DNA from: CAWICD01 sp052267165
Lineage (GTDB): Bacteria; Vulcanimicrobiota; Vulcanimicrobiia; Vulcanimicrobiales; Vulcanimicrobiaceae
Length of the DNA: 64,000 nt
Assembly (NCBI GenBank): GCA_052267165.1
Contig: JBKQHO010000039.1
Coordinates: 62,001 to 126,000, forward strand
Direction: 5' to 3'
The position numbers and the translations under genes were made by a program. Below are positions 60,498-64,000 of this stretch, piece after piece (within the stretch, counting starts at the first letter, position 1; each line of letters opens with the position of its first letter). Below the pieces are notes generated by a model. That model searched no databases. It saw nothing but the letters and a program-made list of their open reading frames with translations, and had not been told where the DNA came from.

Positions 60498-61213
60498 CGC
60501 GGGTACCGCTCGTTGAGCCAGGCCAGCACCGCGCCGCGCGCGTTCTCGCCGGCATAGGTGTGGTCGCTGTCGACCGAAACGAACGTCTTCGGCTCCGGCG
60601 CCCGTTCGAACAGTGCGTCGGCGCTGGAACGCGAGACCATCATGTCGCGTTCCGCGGCGACGTAGAGGACCGGTCTGCCGGCCAGCCCCGCCAGCGCGCC
60701 GTCGAGAACTGCGTGGGTTTGCTCGGCGAGCTCGGGCAGGGTCAAGCCGTCGACGTAGCTCGAGCGCAAGTCGACGGAACCTTTGGCGGCCAGCGCCACG
60801 AGCGCGTTCGGCCGTCCGTAGCCGGTCGCGATCGCGATCGCTCCCGCCACCGCCGGATCGGCCGCACAGGCGCGCAGCGCCGTCGTCGCGCCCATGCTAT
60901 GTCCGAGCGCGTACACGACGCTCGTATAGCGTTCGCGCGCGTAGAGCAGAGCGGCGCCCATCGCGTCCGTCAGGTCGTCGATCGAATCGAGGCGGCCTCC
61001 GCTCGCGCCGAGCTTGTGGCCCGGAAAGTCGAGGCTCAGCATGCGAAAACCCTGCGCCGCGAGGAACGCGCAGAGCATGTCGAGATTGTGCTTCGAGCTC
61101 GAATAACCGTGGCCGGCGACCAGCGCGACGTTGCGCGGCCGGCGCGGCTCGTAGTCGAGCACGGCGACGTTCTTTCCGCGCGCGGTCGTCAGCGCGAGCA
61201 GCCCTAGCTTCAC
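60494..61213 (-). CDS. Alpha/beta hydrolase embedded in the Moco operon
   Basis: 239 residues from a GTG at 61213 that overlaps the moaE stop (GTGA); its own stop overlaps the moeB-like start. Nucleophile in ALGHSMGATTAL (Ser), acid in YVAAERDMMVSRS, His in VDSDHTYAGEN; oxyanion region VAGHGYSSSKHN. A BAAT or serine-aminopeptidase-like small lipase fold. No known role in molybdenum cofactor synthesis, so the tight coupling is notable. Confidence 0.85.
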   Translation of the reverse strand: MKLGLLALTTARGKNVAVLDYEPRRPRNVALVAGHGYSSSKHNLDMLCAFLAAQGFRMLSLDFPGHKLGASGGRLDSIDDLTDAMGAALLYARERYTSVVYALGHSMGATTALRACAADPAVAGAIAIATGYGRPNALVALAAKGSVDLRSSYVDGLTLPELAEQTHAVLDGALAGLAGRPVLYVAAERDMMVSRSSADALFERAPEPKTFVSVDSDHTYAGENARGAVLAWLNERYPR

Positions 61214-61650
61214 TCCGCCGGCGTCGCGTTCTCGCGCCAGCGCGCCTCGCCATCGATGTAGTGCTCCTTCTTCCAAATCGGCACGCGGCGTTTGAGCTCG
61301 TCGATCGCGAACTCGCACGCCTCGAAGGCGACGCCCCGATGCGCCGCGGCGGCCGCGATCGCGACGCTCGCTTCGCCCAACCTCAGTTCCCCGATGCGAT
61401 GGACCATTGCCACGCGCGCCTCCCCGAAGCGGCGCTCGGCCTCCGCGCCGATGGCCCGCATCTCGTCCAGCGCGAGCTCCGGATACGCCTCGTAGCTCAA
61501 GCCGTCGACCGCTCGCCCGTCGTCCGAAACGACGCGCACCACGCCCAAGAACGCGACGACCGCACCGCACTCCGGCGTGGACACGCGGTCGATCAACGCC
61601 TGGAGCTGCAACGGGTCGCTCGTGATCGCGTAGAGTTCGTCGTCAGCCAT
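61210..61650 (-). CDS. moaE: Molybdopterin synthase large subunit
   Basis: 146 residues from the ATG at 61650. GAVVAFLGVVRVVSDDGRAV, MVHRIGELRLGEASVAIAAA and RRVPIWKKEHYIDGEARW (active-site Lys) are the family blocks. Together with MoaD it converts cPMP to molybdopterin. First gene of the moaE-hydrolase-moeB-queG overlapping run. Confidence 0.96.
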   Translation of the reverse strand: MADDELYAITSDPLQLQALIDRVSTPECGAVVAFLGVVRVVSDDGRAVDGLSYEAYPELALDEMRAIGAEAERRFGEARVAMVHRIGELRLGEASVAIAAAAAHRGVAFEACEFAIDELKRRVPIWKKEHYIDGEARWRENATPAE

Positions 61651-61770
61651 GCTCGGCGCGAAGCCTTCGCCGCCGGACCGCACCCTCCATTGGGGCCCCC
61701 GACCGCCGCTTCTTGACAGATGCTCGGTCGACGCCGCGGGTTCCGAGCGAAGCTTGCCCTCATCAACCTC

Positions 61771-61806
61771 CAACCTAAGACTCGCTCGCAACCTAAGACT
61801 CGCTCG
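61771..61806. repeat. 18-bp direct tandem repeat between moaE and the aminotransferase gene
   Basis: CAACCTAAGACTCGCTCG occurs twice without a gap in the 253-base divergent intergenic region. No palindromy; perhaps a regulator's half-sites or slippage. The rest of the gap shows no clear promoter boxes. Confidence 0.85.
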
Positions 61807-61903
61807 CTCTTCCGGGTTAACATGGCCGGCCGTTGAGGGGGAACAAAACTCACGGGTCCGCTCAAGCCGGGCGGGCGCGCCCGCGTGGCGAAATCATCGC
61901 CGC

Positions 61904-63136
61904 ATGACCTTCACCCTGTCGAACGCCTCCGTTTCCGATCCGCAGCTCTTTCGTTTTGCCCGGCGCATGGGCGGCCTCAAAGCCAACGCCATCCGCGAGC
62001 TCCTCAAGCTCACCGAACGGCCCGAGGTGATCTCCTTTGCAGGCGGCCTGCCGGCGCCGGAGCTCTTCCCCGTCTCGGCGTTCGCCGATGCCTGCTCCGA
62101 CGTGCTGCACGTCGACGGTTCCGCGGCGCTGCAGTACAGCACGACGGAAGGCTATGCGCCGTTGCGCGCGTGGGTGTGCGAGCATCTGCACCGCCATAAC
62201 CGCATCGAGACCACGCCGGATCGCGTGCTGATCGTCAGCGGCTCGCAGCAAGGTCTCGATCTCGTCGGCAAGGTGCTGCTCGATCCGGGCGACGGCGTGG
62301 TCATCGAGAACCCGGCGTACATGGGCGCCATTTCGGCGTTCCAAGCGTACGAAGCCGCGTTCCTCGACGTCGCAACCGATGCTTGGGGCATGATCCCCGC
62401 CGCTCTGCGCGAAACGCTGGCCGGTGCCGCGCGCAAGCCGAAGCTGATCTATCTCGTCGCGAACTTCGCCAACCCGACGGGCACCACTCCGACGCTCGAG
62501 CGCCGCAAGGAGCTGGTCGCGATCGCCCACGAGCACGCGATCCCGATCTTCGAGGACGACCCGTACGGCCGGCTGCGCTATTCCGGCGACGACCTCCCGT
62601 CGCTGACGGCGCTGGCGGCGGGCAAGGGCATCCTCTACGCCGGGACCGCGAGCAAGACGATGGTCCCGGGCATGCGCGTGGCGTGGCTCGTCATCCCCGA
62701 CGCGAGGATGTACGAGAAGGTCGTGACGGTCAAACAAGCCGCCGACCTGCACACCTCGACCTTCACGCAGCGCGTGGTCCATGCGTTCGCGGCGCGCCCG
62801 GGTGCCGTCGAGGCACACGTCGCGAACATGATTCCGGTCTATCGCAAGCGGCGCGACGCGATGCTCGAAGCGCTCGACGAACGCATGCCCCCGGGCTGGA
62901 CCTGGACGCGACCCGAAGGCGGCCTGTTCTTGTGGGTTCGCGCGCCGGAGTCCATCGACACCACCGTCCTACTCGAACGCGCGCTCGAGCGCAACGTGGC
63001 CTTCGTGCCGGGCGCGCCGTTCTGGGTCAACCGCGACGTGCGCAACACGCTGCGGCTCAACTTCAGCAACGCCGACGAAACGCGCATCCGCGAGGGCGTG
63101 GAGCGCGTGGCGGCAGCCGCGGCGACGCTCGGTTAG
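61904..63136 (+). CDS. PLP-dependent aminotransferase, 2-aminoadipate/LysN type
   Basis: 410 residues from the ATG at 61904; the frame opens earlier (61649) but that stretch is intergenic. Fold type I: ISFAGGLPAPELFP, LQYSTTEGYAPLRAWV, VSGSQQGLDLVGKVLLDPGD, then NPTGTTP and the PLP-Lys in AGTASKTMVPGMRVAWL. Members use aromatic amino acids, aminoadipate or branched-chain substrates. It stands between moaE and moaD, on the opposite strand. Confidence 0.93.
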   Translation: MTFTLSNASVSDPQLFRFARRMGGLKANAIRELLKLTERPEVISFAGGLPAPELFPVSAFADACSDVLHVDGSAALQYSTTEGYAPLRAWVCEHLHRHNRIETTPDRVLIVSGSQQGLDLVGKVLLDPGDGVVIENPAYMGAISAFQAYEAAFLDVATDAWGMIPAALRETLAGAARKPKLIYLVANFANPTGTTPTLERRKELVAIAHEHAIPIFEDDPYGRLRYSGDDLPSLTALAAGKGILYAGTASKTMVPGMRVAWLVIPDARMYEKVVTVKQAADLHTSTFTQRVVHAFAARPGAVEAHVANMIPVYRKRRDAMLEALDERMPPGWTWTRPEGGLFLWVRAPESIDTTVLLERALERNVAFVPGAPFWVNRDVRNTLRLNFSNADETRIREGVERVAAAAATLG

Positions 63137-63142
63137 CGGCGC

Positions 63143-63388
63143 TTATCCGCCGCCGTAGGGCGGCAGCAACGCGAGCTCGTCGCCTTCGCGCAGCACGGCC
63201 TGACGGTCGACGAACGCGCCGTTGCGCACGAAGCGCGTCGAGCCTTCGAGCCCGACCAGCGCCGGGAACTCGCTTGCGAGGGCGCCCCACAGGTCGCCCG
63301 CGGTCGCGCCCTCGCGTTGTTCGCGCTCGAGGCTCGCCGCGCCGAGCAGCTCGCGCAGCCGCGCGAACGGAACGATTCGCACGCGCAT
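63143..63388 (-). CDS. moaD: Molybdopterin synthase sulphur carrier subunit
   Basis: 81 residues, ubiquitin-like: VRIVPFARLRELLGA, then GDLWGALASEFPAL, and the ending ALLPPYGGG with the C-terminal glycines that are adenylated by MoeB and thiocarboxylated. The last three residues are all Gly. It converges with the aminotransferase (6 bases between stops). Confidence 0.93.
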   Translation of the reverse strand: MRVRIVPFARLRELLGAASLEREQREGATAGDLWGALASEFPALVGLEGSTRFVRNGAFVDRQAVLREGDELALLPPYGGG

Positions 63389-63401
63389 CAGCGGTGCGCC
63401 A

Positions 63402-63662
63402 CTAATATCCGCTCAGATTGGTGGTGTAGCCGCGTGTCTCGAGCCAAGCGCGTGAGTCGTCGTGCAAGCCCAGCATGTCGAAGCGGTTGCAGGTCAACTT
63501 GTGCAGCATCACTTCCCAGAAGTGCTGGTCGGCGGCGTAGACGTCGTCGGGCACTTTGTTGTGCTCGCGCGAGAACTCGCGCAGCCCTTCCCAATCGCGC
63601 GCGGCCAAGATCGTGCGCAGGCGGGCTTCGTACTCGAGCGTCGGCCCGGAGTCCGCGCTCAT
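63402..63662 (-). CDS. Unknown 86-residue helical protein
   Basis: From the ATG at 63662, overlapping the HAD gene's stop (ATGA), 13 bases before moaD. Helical and charged: ARLRTILAARDWEGLREFSR, then YAADQHFWEVMLHKLTC and LHDDSRAWLETRGY. No family recognised. Position suggests cotranscription with both neighbours. Confidence 0.75.
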   Translation of the reverse strand: MSADSGPTLEYEARLRTILAARDWEGLREFSREHNKVPDDVYAADQHFWEVMLHKLTCNRFDMLGLHDDSRAWLETRGYTTNLSGY

Positions 63663-64000
63663 GCCGGCCGTTTGCGCGCCAGCGGCACGAAGCGCTCGAT
63701 CACCAGCGCCACGCCGTCCTCGGCGTTGCCGGCCGTCACGTAGCGCACCGACTCCTTGACTTCGGCCGGCGCGTTGCCCATGGCGACGCCGACGCCGGCC
63801 CAGCGCAGCATCGGAACGTCGTTGTGCGAGTCGCCCACGGCCAGCACGTGTTCCGGCAAGATTTGGAAGTCGGCGCAGAGCCGCGCCAGCGCGTTCTTCT
63901 TCCCGGCCTCGCGGCTGAGCACGGCGCACTCGCGGAAATTGCCCCAGGTCTCGTAGCGAAAGTTGAGCGGCCAATCCCCGAACTCGCGCTCCATCGCGCG
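63659..64000 (-). CDS. Cof-type HAD phosphatase (5' end beyond window)
   Basis: The C-terminal 113 residues are inside the window: REAGKKNALARLCADFQI (catalytic Lys region), VLAVGDSHNDVPMLRWAGVG (motif IV with its Asp pair), MGNAPAEVKESVRYVT. The cap and nucleophile Asp lie to the right of 64000. Cof-type enzymes dephosphorylate sugar or nucleotide phosphates; substrate unknown. Confidence 0.92.
   Translation of the reverse strand, partial: RAMEREFGDWPLNFRYETWGNFRECAVLSREAGKKNALARLCADFQILPEHVLAVGDSHNDVPMLRWAGVGVAMGNAPAEVKESVRYVTAGNAEDGVALVIERFVPLARKRPA

Noticed and set aside
61651..61903. TTGACA at 61713 as a -35 box for the aminotransferase, or a Moco riboswitch for moaE
   Set aside because: No -10-like sequence at a suitable distance (the region is GC-rich), and no Moco-riboswitch core seen.

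Overview
The window is high-GC bacterial chromosome. It has densely packed genes on both strands, often overlapping by 4 bases (ATGA/GTGA), frequent GTG and TTG starts, and no rRNA, tRNA, CRISPR or intact mobile element that I can recognise. The bacterial core genes rpsB, tsf, pyrH, frr, uppS, cdsA, dxr, rseP, ispG, an archaeal-type proS and csrA exclude an archaeon. The mix of an MEP isoprenoid pathway, two polyhydroxyalkanoate (PHA) synthases, c-type cytochromes and short secreted proteins would fit an uncultured soil phylum such as Candidatus Eremiobacterota (WPS-2). That placement is an inference; nothing here proves it.

Layout. 0-11 kb: a secreted TPR protein (cut by the window edge), an NHL-type lipoprotein, a large DUF3141 alpha/beta hydrolase related to PHA synthases, Uma2, glucose-6-phosphate dehydrogenase overlapping a GH130-type gene, a vapBC toxin-antitoxin pair with a repeated operator, MarC, two unknowns and a membrane-anchored cytochrome c. 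11-20.8 kb: a CHASE3-PAS-SpoIIE phosphatase, two paralogous small LuxR-type regulators, a lipoprotein and a flavoprotein, interspersed with five broken genes (ATP-binding kinase-like, GGDEF-EAL, sugar porter, tautomerase, histidine kinase). 20.8-26.6 kb: two closely similar PHA synthases flank YihY, a zinc-ribbon protein and a PAP2 phosphatase. 26.6-39.3 kb: a 3D-domain cell-wall protein behind a structured leader, an esterase, two tandem 3-hydroxyisobutyrate dehydrogenase-like genes, a two-repeat secreted protein, DUF1810, YCII, an aldo/keto reductase, DUF3455, a second flavoprotein, a racemase, and deletion scars of cydAB and of a sugar-acid kinase plus pdxA.

39.5-51.6 kb is the conserved core on the minus strand: csrA, rpsB, a terminator, tsf, pyrH, frr, then an 81-residue unknown, uppS, cdsA, dxr, rseP, ispG, a stalk-domain protein and proS. 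They cover translation, lipid-carrier and phospholipid synthesis, and the first and a late step of the MEP pathway. A PduO-type cobalamin adenosyltransferase sits on the other strand. 51.7-64 kb: an ABC exporter, a B-box/DUF4870 membrane protein, photolyase, a lipoprotein cytochrome c, a truncated PsiE, and a molybdenum-cofactor and tRNA-modification set (moaA, queG, moeB-rhodanese, an embedded hydrolase, moaE, moaD) interrupted by an aminotransferase. A Cof-type HAD phosphatase runs off the right edge.

The most unusual features are the large number of recognisable gene remnants, two of which (GGDEF-EAL and cydA/cydB) are internal deletions that keep one reading frame; the twin PHA synthase block with an unbroken PAP2-to-YihY frame; the paired regulators with an unfamiliar N-terminal domain; and several microproteins. 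I see no convincing new defence system.
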